From Paracoccaceae bacterium (GTDB taxonomy: Bacteria > Pseudomonadota > Alphaproteobacteria > Rhodobacterales > Rhodobacteraceae): a stretch of DNA of 35,347 nt. Positions 1-7,513 of this stretch are shown piece after piece; position 1 is the first letter of the stretch; every line of letters starts with the position of its first letter. The stretch lies in assembly GCA_019090795.1 (NCBI GenBank), contig JAHRVG010000057.1:1-35347 (forward strand), written 5' to 3'. The notes beneath the pieces are model-generated. The model worked only from the letters and a program-made list of their open reading frames with translations, ran no database searches and was not told the DNA's origin. A program made the position numbers and the translations under genes.

Positions 1-1414
1 AGAGACAGATAATACCCGAACCGCAGATGCCGGTGATGCCGGTGGATAGAATAGCGTCTGCAAAACCTTCCTCGTCTGACCAAATGTCCGATCCGATCAC
101 CCGAAAGCGCGGTTCTTTGGTCTCGGGATCAATCTCGACCCGCTCTATCGCGCCGGGGGCGGCGCGCTGGCCGCTGGAAATTTGTGCGCCTTCAAATGCA
201 GGGCCGGTGGGCGAGGAGCAAGCCAGCACCCGTTCCTTGTTGCCCAGCAGGATTTCCGCATTGGTGCCCACATCGACCACAAGAACCAGATCGTCTGATG
301 TATTGGGCGATTCCGATAACGCCACCGCAGCGGCGTCTGCCCCCACATGGCCTGCGATACAGGGCAAGATGTAAACCCGCGCAGTGGGATGCAGCGTCAG
401 ATCCAGATCAGTTGCCCGCAACGAGAGGGCATTGGACGTTGCCAGCGCGAAAGGGGCTTGACCCAACTCGAACGGATCAATGCCCAAAAACAGGTGGTGC
501 ATCACAGGATTGCACACAAAAACCGCGTCCATGATCAAGGCCTTGTCGATTTCGGCATCGGTTGAAATCTGCACAAACAGCGCGTTCATGGATTCGCGCA
601 CGGCGGTGGTCATTTCCTTGTCACCGCCCTCGTTCATCATTGAATAACTGACCCGGCTCATCAGGTCTTCGCCGAAACGGATTTGCGGATTCATGATGCC
701 CGAAGAAGCGACAACCGCGCCGGTTTGCAAATCACACAGGTGTGCAGCGATAGTGGTAGATCCAAGATCAACCGCCAGTCCGTACACTGTGCCCTCATAA
801 TATCCCGGCCACATGTGCATGATACGTTTGTCATCCAGATGCACCGCAACCGTGACCTTCCATTCGCCTTTGCGCAGGCAGGGTTGCAGCATATGGAGTA
901 TGTGCAAATCCGCGTGAATGTCTTGCAGCTCCCATTGTGCGCGCAATGCCTGCACCAGCCTTTCCAGATCGCCCGACGGTTCGTGCATATCCGGTTCTTT
1001 GACGTCGACGTAAAACAGTTTCACCGAGGGGTTCATGACGATGTCGCGGGCCTCGGCCCTTTTGCGCACGACTTGTTTGTGCACCTGGCTTTCGGGGGGC
1101 ACATCAATCACGATATCGCCTTGCACCTGCGCCTGACAGCCCAGACGCCGCCCCTCAATCAACCCACGTTTGGATTTATAGCGCTCCTCCACCTTGTTCC
1201 ATTCCGACAAGGCTCCCTCCCTGACTGTTACGCCATGCTTGGGAAATTCACCATAAGACGGGGTGATTTGGCATTTGGAGCAAATTCCCCGCCCGCCACA
1301 GACGGAATCGAGATCAACGCCCAGCTGGCGTGCCGCGGTCAGGATCGGGGTGCCAACGGGAAAGTGGCCGCGTTTGCCTGAAGGGGTGAAAATCACCAAA
1401 GGTTCATTTGTCAT
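1..1414 (-). CDS. Ferredoxin-ASKHA corrinoid activation protein (DUF4445/RamA-RACo type), C-terminus outside window
   Basis: About 471 codons are visible; the 3' end runs off the left edge. The N-terminus is a [2Fe-2S] ferredoxin domain with Cys39-x5-Cys45-x2-Cys48 and Cys93. A linker leads to an actin-like ATPase (ASKHA) region beginning near residue 210 with a phosphate-loop-like VDLGSTT motif, followed by VVDVGTNAEI near residue 365 and SSGQRAAPGAI. In this family the proteins use ATP to drive low-potential reduction of inactive cob(II)alamin on corrinoid methyltransferases. Roseobacters with a split methionine synthase use such a protein in place of the MetH activation domain (Price et al. 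2018). The methyl-folate methyltransferase at 3871-4935 is a plausible partner; its corrinoid protein is not in the window. The start is the ATG at 1412-1414. No strong Shine-Dalgarno is visible. The role is inferred from family and context. Confidence 0.85.
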   Translation of the reverse strand, partial: MTNEPLVIFTPSGKRGHFPVGTPILTAARQLGVDLDSVCGGRGICSKCQITPSYGEFPKHGVTVREGALSEWNKVEERYKSKRGLIEGRRLGCQAQVQGDIVIDVPPESQVHKQVVRKRAEARDIVMNPSVKLFYVDVKEPDMHEPSGDLERLVQALRAQWELQDIHADLHILHMLQPCLRKGEWKVTVAVHLDDKRIMHMWPGYYEGTVYGLAVDLGSTTIAAHLCDLQTGAVVASSGIMNPQIRFGEDLMSRVSYSMMNEGGDKEMTTAVRESMNALFVQISTDAEIDKALIMDAVFVCNPVMHHLFLGIDPFELGQAPFALATSNALSLRATDLDLTLHPTARVYILPCIAGHVGADAAAVALSESPNTSDDLVLVVDVGTNAEILLGNKERVLACSSPTGPAFEGAQISSGQRAAPGAIERVEIDPETKEPRFRVIGSDIWSDEEGFADAILSTGITGICGSGIICL

Positions 1415-1525
1415 AGGGTATGCCAGTTGTTGTAGATGTCCAAGTTACCTGCACAATAGGGCGGTTTGGCGGAATGGAAAGCCAAAGAGCGTCAGTTATC
1501 GGGGCAATGGCGTCGTAATCTGGGG

Positions 1526-2197
1526 CTACTCAAATCCGGGCCACATGAAATAGACCCCCAGCGGAAAGGGCAGGACCGCGATTGATATGGTAAGCAAGGT
1601 CCATCCCGGTGTGAATATGCGGGAAAGGCCGGTGCCAAGGCAGATACCGCCGCCGCCGCCAATGATGGCGTTGCCAGGAATGTTGATCAGAACGGCCAGC
1701 AACAGGTAACGTCCGTTTGCCAGAAAGGGGGCCAGAAACCGTGGCAGGTGCCCGCGCAGCAGTGTCAGGCGCTGTTGTGTTGTCAGTTGATCCATATCAC
1801 AGATGAATAGCGCGGCCCGCTGCAACCCCATATCGGCCAATACCCGCTGCAAATAGCTGGCGTGCACAAACCGCCCCACCAGATATGATGTAGATAGTCC
1901 CAGCACCGTGAACACATAAAGCAACGGCGCGATTGATGGCCCTTGCATCGCTGCCAAGCCAAATCCGATTTCGATTCCCGGTACAAAGGGCGTCGCGATC
2001 AGTATGGCATAGACCAGCAAGATCAGTAGTATCACCCCCAGATGCACGGATTTGGACCACTTGTTTTCCGGATCTGCCGCCATAACGTTCAACCAGCCCA
2101 ACAGTTGGTGGACCGCCAAAAACACACAAATGATCACGGCCAGACGAATTGCCGTGCGCAGGTAGGAGGGGCGGTATTCGGTAGGCTGACTGTTCAC
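1526..2197 (-). CDS. Integral membrane protein, probable VTT/TVP38 (DedA-like) family
   Basis: This 223-residue protein has about five or six hydrophobic segments: roughly residues 15-35, 50-75, 85-110, 160-180 and 195-218. A conserved-looking Gly-rich stretch (IPGNAIIGGGGGI, about residue 172) follows a basic/proline segment (HLPRFLAPFL). That arrangement resembles the re-entrant region of VTT/SNARE-associated membrane proteins, though I could not test the match. The start is GTG at 2195-2197, chosen because GAGG lies six bases upstream; the only nearby ATG runs straight into a stop. It lies 48 bp downstream of the cytochrome c gene on the same strand and may be cotranscribed with it. Substrate and function are unknown. 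DedA-type proteins are linked to lipid scrambling or envelope homeostasis, which cannot be read from this sequence. Confidence 0.6.
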   Translation of the reverse strand: MNSQPTEYRPSYLRTAIRLAVIICVFLAVHQLLGWLNVMAADPENKWSKSVHLGVILLILLVYAILIATPFVPGIEIGFGLAAMQGPSIAPLLYVFTVLGLSTSYLVGRFVHASYLQRVLADMGLQRAALFICDMDQLTTQQRLTLLRGHLPRFLAPFLANGRYLLLAVLINIPGNAIIGGGGGICLGTGLSRIFTPGWTLLTISIAVLPFPLGVYFMWPGFE

Positions 2198-2245
2198 ATT
2201 GGCCTCGGATCAGTTGTTGGCTGGGGCTTTCCCTGCCAGACAACC

Positions 2246-2992
2246 CTATCCGTCGTTGGAACTCCAGAGGCAACGGTCAAAATCGGCATATTTCAACATT
2301 TGTTCGACTGTGCCAGAAGGCACCAAGCGGGTGCAACCCTCTAGGTGGTCTTCGGTCTCAAACACTGAAACCTTGCCCTGCATCGCCATTTCCAAAGCAC
2401 CCGTGCACAATGTTTCGCCCGAGGCCAAGTGACCGGCCTTGCGACTATCACCGCCCCCGTCAACCGCGAAAAAATGGGTGCCATGGCCCGCGTTCTGTAC
2501 GCAAATCGCATTGGCCGGAATATCCGAGGGAATCAGAATTGAACGATCTGTATCACCCTTTTCTTCCGAGGTTTGTGCGGTCATTGCTGAGGTCGAAAAT
2601 GTGGATATATAGGCAATAACATCAAGGCGTTGCAGGTTGTCTTTCACCTTGAATTTCATCTTGGCCTTGGCGCGTTTGTTGCCCGTAAAGGCGCGCAGAT
2701 ATTTTTTTGGGTCAGTAATGTATTCTGAGATTTTTTCGGCGTCCCATACCAAACCTTTTTCAGAGGCCTCTTTCATCCCTTTGCCGTAATTGAAACCTTC
2801 AAATGTACCGGCGGGCCGCCCTATGATATCGTTCAAGACCGGCCCCGCACCGTTCTTGGCACCCTCGCCAATTGTGTGACAGGCGGCGCATTTCTTGAAT
2901 ATCTTCTGACCGGCAACAACGTCCTGAGCCATGCCGGGTGCGGCTGCGATTATCGCGGCGGCAAGTACGGCTGTTAAGGGCAATGACTTCAT
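2246..2992 (-). CDS. Exported class I c-type cytochrome with an extra C-terminal Cys-containing domain
   Basis: The protein is 248 residues. A Sec signal peptide (residues 1-22, ending PGMAQ) precedes a cytochrome c2-like domain. Heme attachment is Cys35-Ala-Ala-Cys38-His39 and the likely distal ligand is Met112. That fold should end near residue 133. A further ~115 residues follow, with a linker and four Cys (164, 196, 220, 241), a NAGHGTHFFAVDGG stretch and the end pattern GCTRLVPSGT...FDRC. I cannot assign this tail to a named domain. The start ATG (2990-2992) has a near-perfect AGGAGGT ribosome site. The location should be periplasmic, carrying electrons, but the partner is unknown. The gene is divergent from the cytochrome P460 gene at 3185, sharing a 192-bp upstream region, so a joint redox role is possible. 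Confidence 0.85.
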   Translation of the reverse strand: MKSLPLTAVLAAAIIAAAPGMAQDVVAGQKIFKKCAACHTIGEGAKNGAGPVLNDIIGRPAGTFEGFNYGKGMKEASEKGLVWDAEKISEYITDPKKYLRAFTGNKRAKAKMKFKVKDNLQRLDVIAYISTFSTSAMTAQTSEEKGDTDRSILIPSDIPANAICVQNAGHGTHFFAVDGGGDSRKAGHLASGETLCTGALEMAMQGKVSVFETEDHLEGCTRLVPSGTVEQMLKYADFDRCLWSSNDG

Positions 2993-3069
2993 GGCGGACC
3001 TCCTGAGTTGGTGTAATGGCTCTAACCTTCCTTACGCTTAAGCAGATTGTCCAGTCACCTTTCTCAACC

Positions 3070-3079
3070 TGTGATCACA
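3070..3079. promoter_or_regulatory. Perfect 10-bp palindrome in the divergent cytochrome promoter region
   Basis: The sequence TGTGATCACA is a perfect palindrome near the middle of the 192-bp region (2993-3184) between the divergent cytochrome c and P460 genes. Its halves resemble CRP/FNR-family half-sites but there is no spacer, so it does not fit the usual TGTGA-N6-TCACA or TTGAT-N4-ATCAA layouts. It could be a shared operator or chance. I see no clear sigma-70 pair in this region. Confidence 0.2.
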
Positions 3080-3184
3080 AGAAAGTTAGCGCATTGTGAC
3101 CCCGAGTGATTGTTTTGCATGCTTAACTCGACCCATTAAACAAACGGCGCCAAAGGGGGCAGCCGTGCCTGATAGGAGAGTAAA

Positions 3185-3733
3185 ATGAGACCAATATTTT
3201 TGGGATGCGTCGCCGCTGCAGCAATTGCACTGGGCAGCAGTACTACCGCACAGAACATGGCGCCGTTTGGCACTGAGACAGAGGTGAATTATGCAGCCCA
3301 GCTGTGGGATGCCATGAGCGCTGGCAAGCTGGTGGGCGATGGGATGATCCGATCTTTTCCCTACGAGGGGATCGCCCCGCACGGCATGATGTTGGAAACC
3401 TTTTATTCCGAGGCCACGATTGGCGACCATACCGGCACTTTGATTGTAAAGCGCAACTACGGGCCTGAGGGTGTGGATGAGGGGACGGTTTTGATGAACC
3501 CCGGCAAACACCTCGGCGCGATTACCGTGATGTTCAAGCGCGAATCCGGTTATGACGCGGATAACAACGATTGGTTCTGGGCCAAGTATTTGCCTGATGG
3601 TTCGCTCGACAAAAACCCCAAAGGCATGCAACTGGCGGGACGTGTAGCCAAAGGTGCCCCAAAGGGCTGTATCGCGTGCCACTCCGGTGCGCCCGGCGAT
3701 GACTATGTATTCACTTCGGACCACATCAATTAG
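3185..3733 (+). CDS. Cytochrome P460 family protein (single C-terminal CxxCH), exported
   Basis: The protein is 182 residues with a Sec signal peptide (about residues 1-22, ending TTAQ). The only heme motif is at the far C-terminus: Cys162-Ile-Ala-Cys165-His166, followed by SGAPGDDYVF. That position, together with the NDWFWAKYLPDG segment before it, is the hallmark of the cytochrome P460/c'-beta superfamily of mainly beta-sheet, homodimeric periplasmic hemoproteins. Members oxidise hydroxylamine or bind NO; the P460 subgroup needs a Lys crosslinked to heme, which I cannot place without an alignment (LIVKRNYG near residue 95 is one candidate). GGAGAG lies just upstream of the ATG. The gene is followed by its own terminator and is divergent from the cytochrome c at 2246-2992. 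Substrate (hydroxylamine, NO or other) is undetermined. Confidence 0.8.
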   Translation: MRPIFLGCVAAAAIALGSSTTAQNMAPFGTETEVNYAAQLWDAMSAGKLVGDGMIRSFPYEGIAPHGMMLETFYSEATIGDHTGTLIVKRNYGPEGVDEGTVLMNPGKHLGAITVMFKRESGYDADNNDWFWAKYLPDGSLDKNPKGMQLAGRVAKGAPKGCIACHSGAPGDDYVFTSDHIN

Positions 3734-3757
3734 CCCTCGCTGAGGAATGCCGGAGAG

Positions 3758-3779
3758 TGGCCTTTAAGGAGGCCATTTT
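3758..3779 (+). terminator. Rho-independent terminator after cytochrome P460 gene
   Basis: A 6-bp perfect stem, TGGCCT / AGGCCA, with a six-base loop is followed by TTTT, 24 bp after the P460 stop codon. Confidence 0.6.
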
Positions 3780-3820
3780 CGTTCATTCAGTCGTTTGGTC
3801 CAGCTAGGATTGGGAAACGC

Positions 3821-3851
3821 AAAAAGGAACGCCCCGCAAGTGTGCGGGGCG
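3821..3851 (-). terminator. Rho-independent terminator of the folate/corrinoid operon
   Basis: Read on the minus strand, an 8-bp GC-only stem (CGCCCCGC / GCGGGGCG, six-base loop) is followed by TTCCTTTTT. It lies 20 bp beyond the stop codon of the methyltransferase gene at 3871 and closes the three-gene operon that begins at 6202. Confidence 0.8.
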
Positions 3852-3870
3852 CTCAAGAAAAGGATGGGTT

Positions 3871-4935
3871 TTAGCCGCGTCGGCGGCGTCCACCACTGCG
3901 GCGGCCGCGTGCGCCAGCCTCGGCCTCGCCCGCTTTCAGCGGTGGCTTGTTGGCTTTGATCCAACCGGCCCCGTGCGCATCGTTGTTGGTCAACAAGTTG
4001 GCGGCGCGGATGGCTTCCATTTCTTGGCCTGCACGGGATTTGGTTGATCCCATACCGGTAATGCTGGCCAGGATTTCAGGATCGATGTCCTCGGGAATGA
4101 TGATCCCGGCAGCGGCCATTTCTGCCCGCTTTTCATCCAGTTTTTTCTGGCTGACCGGCAAGGCAACCGGGTTCATAATCGCACTGGTCATGCCGGCGGC
4201 CATAGCCATTGGCAAAAATGCGTTGTTGACACCGTGACGATTTGGCAGACCAAAGGAAATGTTTGAGGCCCCGCAAGTGGTGTTTACACCAAGTTCCTCG
4301 CGCAGGCGCCGAACCAGCGCAAACACCTGCAAGCCAGCCGTGGCCATCGCGCCAATGGGCATCACCAGCGGGTCAACCACAATGTCATGCGCCGGAATCC
4401 CGTAATCGGCGGCCCGTTGAACGATACGCTTGGCAACCTCAAACCGCACGTCAGGGTCTTCGGAAATTCCGGTGTCGTCATTCGAAATCGCTACCACCGG
4501 CACGTTGTATTTTTTTACCAACGGCAGAACCAGTTCAAGGCGGTCTTCCTCGCCGGTAACGGAGTTTAGCAGCGGGCGGCCTTCTGCGGCGGCAAGGCCG
4601 GCTTCCAGAGCGCCGGGAACCGAGCTGTCGATGCACAAAGGTACATCCACCAAATCCTGAACCATTTTGATGATCGCGCTCATCAGGGGGGGCTCGGTTT
4701 CATTGGGGTTCGGGTTCGAATTATATACCACGCCTGCATTGATATCGAGGATCGTGGCTCCGGCCTCAACCTGTGCAATCGCATCCTTTTCCACAGTGGA
4801 AAAATCGCCCGCTTCCAATTGCGCCGCCAGCAGTTTGCGCCCGGTGGGGTTGATCCGCTCGCCGATCACGCAAAACGGCTGATCAAAGCCGATGATTGCG
4901 GTTTTGGTTTTGGATTCGACAATTGTTTTTGTCAT
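3871..4935 (-). CDS. Methyltetrahydrofolate:corrinoid methyltransferase (pterin-binding domain protein)
   Basis: The 354-residue protein is a single pterin-binding TIM barrel. Motifs typical of MeTr/MetH folate domains are visible: GERINPTGRK near the N-terminus, ATILDINAG, NETEPPLM, CIDSS, NSVTGEEDR, and CGASNISFGLPNR in the second half. Such enzymes transfer the methyl of 5-methyl-H4folate to a cob(I)amide carried on a separate corrinoid protein. In roseobacters this is the folate module of a methionine synthase split over several genes. The start chosen is the ATG at 4933-4935, ten bases after the MTHFR stop; an upstream in-frame extension would overlap that gene. The last ~18 residues (AGARGRRSGGRRRRG) are an unusual Arg/Gly-rich tail. 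The corrinoid protein and homocysteine module are not in the window. Confidence 0.9.
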   Translation of the reverse strand: MTKTIVESKTKTAIIGFDQPFCVIGERINPTGRKLLAAQLEAGDFSTVEKDAIAQVEAGATILDINAGVVYNSNPNPNETEPPLMSAIIKMVQDLVDVPLCIDSSVPGALEAGLAAAEGRPLLNSVTGEEDRLELVLPLVKKYNVPVVAISNDDTGISEDPDVRFEVAKRIVQRAADYGIPAHDIVVDPLVMPIGAMATAGLQVFALVRRLREELGVNTTCGASNISFGLPNRHGVNNAFLPMAMAAGMTSAIMNPVALPVSQKKLDEKRAEMAAAGIIIPEDIDPEILASITGMGSTKSRAGQEMEAIRAANLLTNNDAHGAGWIKANKPPLKAGEAEAGARGRRSGGRRRRG

Positions 4936-4945
4936 TGCTCTGCCC

Positions 4946-5869
4946 TTATTTCTGTGAGGCGGGAACGCCTGACGCACCGCCGTTATTCATAGCCCAGGTT
5001 GCGTTGGTCTTGATCCCTCCCAGTGGAAAGAAATGCACCTTCGCGATGTTGAAATCCGGATTGGCGTGTTTGTGTTCCGCCAGTTCGGACAGTATTTCGG
5101 TCGGCTCGAAGGGCAGCAACAGCTTGGTCACATCCTTGGCACGCCGCTGCAATACCCGTAAACTGGGGCCAACACCACAGGCCAGTGCAAATTTGATCAT
5201 GGTTTGTAATTTGGCCGGGCCTGCAATGCCGATGTGCACCGGAATGTCGATCCCCAGTGCCACCAGATCATCGGCCCATTCAATCACCGGCTTGCTTTCA
5301 AAGCAAAACTGTGTAGCCAGTGCCATTTGTGCGTCGGTACGTTTGGAAAACGCTTGTTTCCAACTTAGAGCCTCATTTACATTTACCCGCCCGCCGTCTG
5401 GATCAATGTCTTGGTTCACTTCTGGATGACCTGCCACATGCAAGTGGGTAAAGCCCGCCTTGTCAAACAATCCGGTTTCCAGCAATTGCATCGAGCAATG
5501 GTATTCGCCGTGGGGTTTGTTCACCCCCCCCGCCAGCAAAAGAGCCTGTTTTACACCTGCTTCATTTTGATACCGGCTGATCCAGTCTGCCAGAACCGCC
5601 CTGTCCTTGATGATTCGGGCAGGGAAATGAGGCATCACATCATAGCCTTCTTCCCCCAGACGTTTGGCGGTGGCGACCATTTCCCCAATCGGCGTTCCCT
5701 CAATGTGGGCCACATAAACCCGTGTGCCTCTGGGCAGAAGATCGCGAAAATCCTCAATCTTGGCGGCGGTGCGCGGCATTACCTCTATGGAAAAGCCTTG
5801 CATGAAAGCCTCCAGATGAGGATTGACCAGTTTGGGTTCGTCTTTGCGACCAAAATTCAACAGCGCCAT
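4946..5869 (-). CDS. metF: Methylenetetrahydrofolate reductase family protein
   Basis: The 307-residue protein is a TIM-barrel flavoenzyme of the MTHFR family, reducing 5,10-methylene-H4folate to 5-methyl-H4folate (or the reverse in C1 oxidation). Features are an early EVMPRTAAKIEDF segment, ALLLAGGVNKPHG in the position of the MetF LRGD-type motif, the HVAGHPE strand, and the ATQFCFE motif matching the TQF signature of MetF. It is clearly divergent from the E. coli type. Two in-frame ATGs exist at 5875 and 5869. I favour 5869, because the AGGA ribosome site sits about 8 bases upstream of it and only 2 from the other. It is the second gene of an operon, 24 bp after the PF13769 gene and 10 bp before the methyltransferase that would consume its product. 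Confidence 0.88.
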   Translation of the reverse strand: MALLNFGRKDEPKLVNPHLEAFMQGFSIEVMPRTAAKIEDFRDLLPRGTRVYVAHIEGTPIGEMVATAKRLGEEGYDVMPHFPARIIKDRAVLADWISRYQNEAGVKQALLLAGGVNKPHGEYHCSMQLLETGLFDKAGFTHLHVAGHPEVNQDIDPDGGRVNVNEALSWKQAFSKRTDAQMALATQFCFESKPVIEWADDLVALGIDIPVHIGIAGPAKLQTMIKFALACGVGPSLRVLQRRAKDVTKLLLPFEPTEILSELAEHKHANPDFNIAKVHFFPLGGIKTNATWAMNNGGASGVPASQK

Positions 5870-5893
5870 CGCCATTTTCCTTTATTAAGGGGG

Positions 5894-6202
5894 TTACCCC
5901 TGTGGTTTGGACCAGCCATCACTTGCGATCAGTGCAATGATCCGGTCCTTGTTAAATTCAGCATCCAGTTTAGCGGCCTCGGCTTTTGCAACCTCTGTTG
6001 CTTCTCCCTCGACAGGGTAAGAAGGTGCCTTGTGCCATTCGGCCAGATAATCATCGGATCCATCCGCGCCAATTTTCATGGCACAGCGGTCAATCGCTTG
6101 CTCGAAACGCTCGGGCAATTGCACTTTGGCTGCGCGCCTTCCTTTGCCTACAATGACTTGGGCTGGAATGTCGCGCCAGTATACGATTGTGACGTCGGGC
6201 AT
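5894..6202 (-). CDS. PF13769 'virulence factor' scaffold-like small protein
   Basis: This 102-residue soluble protein begins MPDVTIVYWRDIPAQVIVGK and continues with a basic RRAAKVQLPERFEQAIDRCAMK helix. It matches what I know of the family called 'virulence factor' in databases (PF13769). That name comes from an old association and says nothing about biochemistry. No catalytic motif or signal peptide is visible; Cys at about residue 40 is the only one. It is the promoter-proximal gene of the operon with MTHFR and methyl-H4folate:corrinoid methyltransferase, so a structural or accessory role in methyl transfer is more likely than virulence (inference). The start ATG at 6200-6202 has an AAGGAA ribosome site upstream. 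Confidence 0.8.
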   Translation of the reverse strand: MPDVTIVYWRDIPAQVIVGKGRRAAKVQLPERFEQAIDRCAMKIGADGSDDYLAEWHKAPSYPVEGEATEVAKAEAAKLDAEFNKDRIIALIASDGWSKPQG

Positions 6203-6343
6203 GGTTTTTTCCTTCTCGCTTGTTTAGGTCAGTATCGGGTCGCTGTCTTTCAGCAGAGCCTGTTTTCGACTTGCATAGAGAGATATGCGACACAATGCTA
6301 ATTTGCCTGTTAATAACAAACTTGTAAAATCCGCAAACCGCGC

Positions 6344-6359
6344 TTAATCTTAAGTTAAC
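6344..6359 (+). promoter_or_regulatory. Candidate CtrA-binding site (TTAA-N7-TTAAC)
   Basis: The sequence matches the alphaproteobacterial CtrA consensus exactly: TTAA, seven bases (TCTTAAG), TTAAC. It lies in the 174-bp region between the divergent ppx gene (start 6377) and the PF13769/metF operon (start 6202), 17 bp before the ppx start codon. At that distance it would overlap the ppx promoter or leader. A chance match in an AT-rich intergenic stretch is possible. Confidence 0.35.
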
Positions 6360-6376
6360 GGAATTGGGGCAAGCGT

Positions 6377-7504
6377 ATGCGAGCCAATGTAAAAAATAGG
6401 TCCAATCAGGGCCGAACAGTAAAAAAAGTGCCTGCGCGGGCGAACTCTTACCGCGGGCCGCTTTTTGCTGCGCTGGATTTGGGCACAAATTCTTGCCGGA
6501 TGTTGATCGCGCGACCCGATGGATGCGAGTTCAAAGTAATTGACGCGTTTTCCAAACCTGTTCATCTGGGGGCAGGGCTGGAGCAATACGGCACACTTGC
6601 GCCCTCTGCGATCAAACGCACACTCAATGCCTTGCGTGTTTGTGGCAAAAAGCTAAAGCATCACGGCGTGCAGTATTCTCGCCTTGTGGCAACCGAAGCC
6701 TGCCGCCGCGCCAGAAACGGCCAGAGTTTTATCAATCTTATCCAGCGTGAAACTGGACTGGAGCTGGAAATCATCGAGGCCGCCGAAGAGGCACGCCTTG
6801 CGGTCGTCAGCTGTGCCCCTCACTTGGGCGAGGCTGTGGATCAACTGTTGATCGTTGATATCGGCGGGGGTTCCACCGAACTTGTCTGGCTGGATCTGAG
6901 CAATGTTTCCTTGTGTGATCGCGCTGCCGCTTTGGTGCGTCTGGAGCTCAGCAGTAACAAATTGGAAACTGCACTGGCGGATAACTGCGTTAAAGTGGTG
7001 GATTGGAAATCTGTCCCCATGGGCGTGGCCACCTTGAAAGACATGTTTTCGGATGTAGATGACGATTGCGCCAAGTTCGCGCTGATGTCCTGTTGTTTTG
7101 AGGAACAGATCGCCGAATTCCAACCTGAATTGCCGCTCAAGGACGAGAAAACCAACAGCCGCTTCCAGATTATCGGCACATCGGGCACTGTCACTACGGT
7201 TGCTGCCTCCCATCTGGGCCTGCCGCGCTATGAGAGGTGCAAAGTAGACGGCATTTCCATGTGCAAACAGGAAATCGAAACCGTGGTACAGCGGTATCTG
7301 TCCATCGGCCCCGAGGGGCGCCGCAAAGCCCCTTGCATCGGCTCTGATCGCCACGAACTCATCATGTCAGGCTCCGCCATCCTGCAAGCCATCCTGCGGG
7401 TCTGGCCTTCGGGCCAATTGACCGTCGCAGACAGGGGCTTACGCGAGGGCCTGCTTTACAGCCAAATGTCGGCAGCGGGCGTGTGGAACGTCCGGCCAAA
7501 CTAG
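6377..7504 (+). CDS. ppx: Ppx/GppA family exopolyphosphatase / guanosine pentaphosphate phosphohydrolase
   Basis: The 375-residue protein has the two ASKHA-fold signatures of the family: AALDLGTNSCRMLIA near residue 30 and IVDIGGGSTELVW near residue 158, with the catalytic Glu in the EAAEEARLA segment and a later GTSGTVTT motif. These enzymes hydrolyse polyphosphate from the end and/or pppGpp to ppGpp. It is a short form: the C-terminal HD-like half of E. coli Ppx is absent, as in many alphaproteobacterial homologues. A basic N-terminal extension (~25 residues, many Lys/Arg) precedes the fold. The start is ATG with GGGG 8 bases upstream. The next gene, rlmE, starts 9 bp after the stop, suggesting cotranscription. 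Confidence 0.9.
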   Translation: MRANVKNRSNQGRTVKKVPARANSYRGPLFAALDLGTNSCRMLIARPDGCEFKVIDAFSKPVHLGAGLEQYGTLAPSAIKRTLNALRVCGKKLKHHGVQYSRLVATEACRRARNGQSFINLIQRETGLELEIIEAAEEARLAVVSCAPHLGEAVDQLLIVDIGGGSTELVWLDLSNVSLCDRAAALVRLELSSNKLETALADNCVKVVDWKSVPMGVATLKDMFSDVDDDCAKFALMSCCFEEQIAEFQPELPLKDEKTNSRFQIIGTSGTVTTVAASHLGLPRYERCKVDGISMCKQEIETVVQRYLSIGPEGRRKAPCIGSDRHELIMSGSAILQAILRVWPSGQLTVADRGLREGLLYSQMSAAGVWNVRPN

Positions 7505-7513
7505 GAATATCCA

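Noticed and set aside
683-1381. Long plus-strand open frame opposite the corrinoid activator
   Set aside because: It is antisense to a protein with clear ferredoxin and ASKHA motifs; its translation has no recognisable domain.
6203-6376. SAM, SAH or cobalamin riboswitch upstream of the folate operon
   Set aside because: I looked for conserved cores in the leader and found none that I could support.
6653-7354. Long minus-strand frame inside ppx
   Set aside because: It is a shadow of ppx, whose two phosphatase motifs are intact on the other strand.
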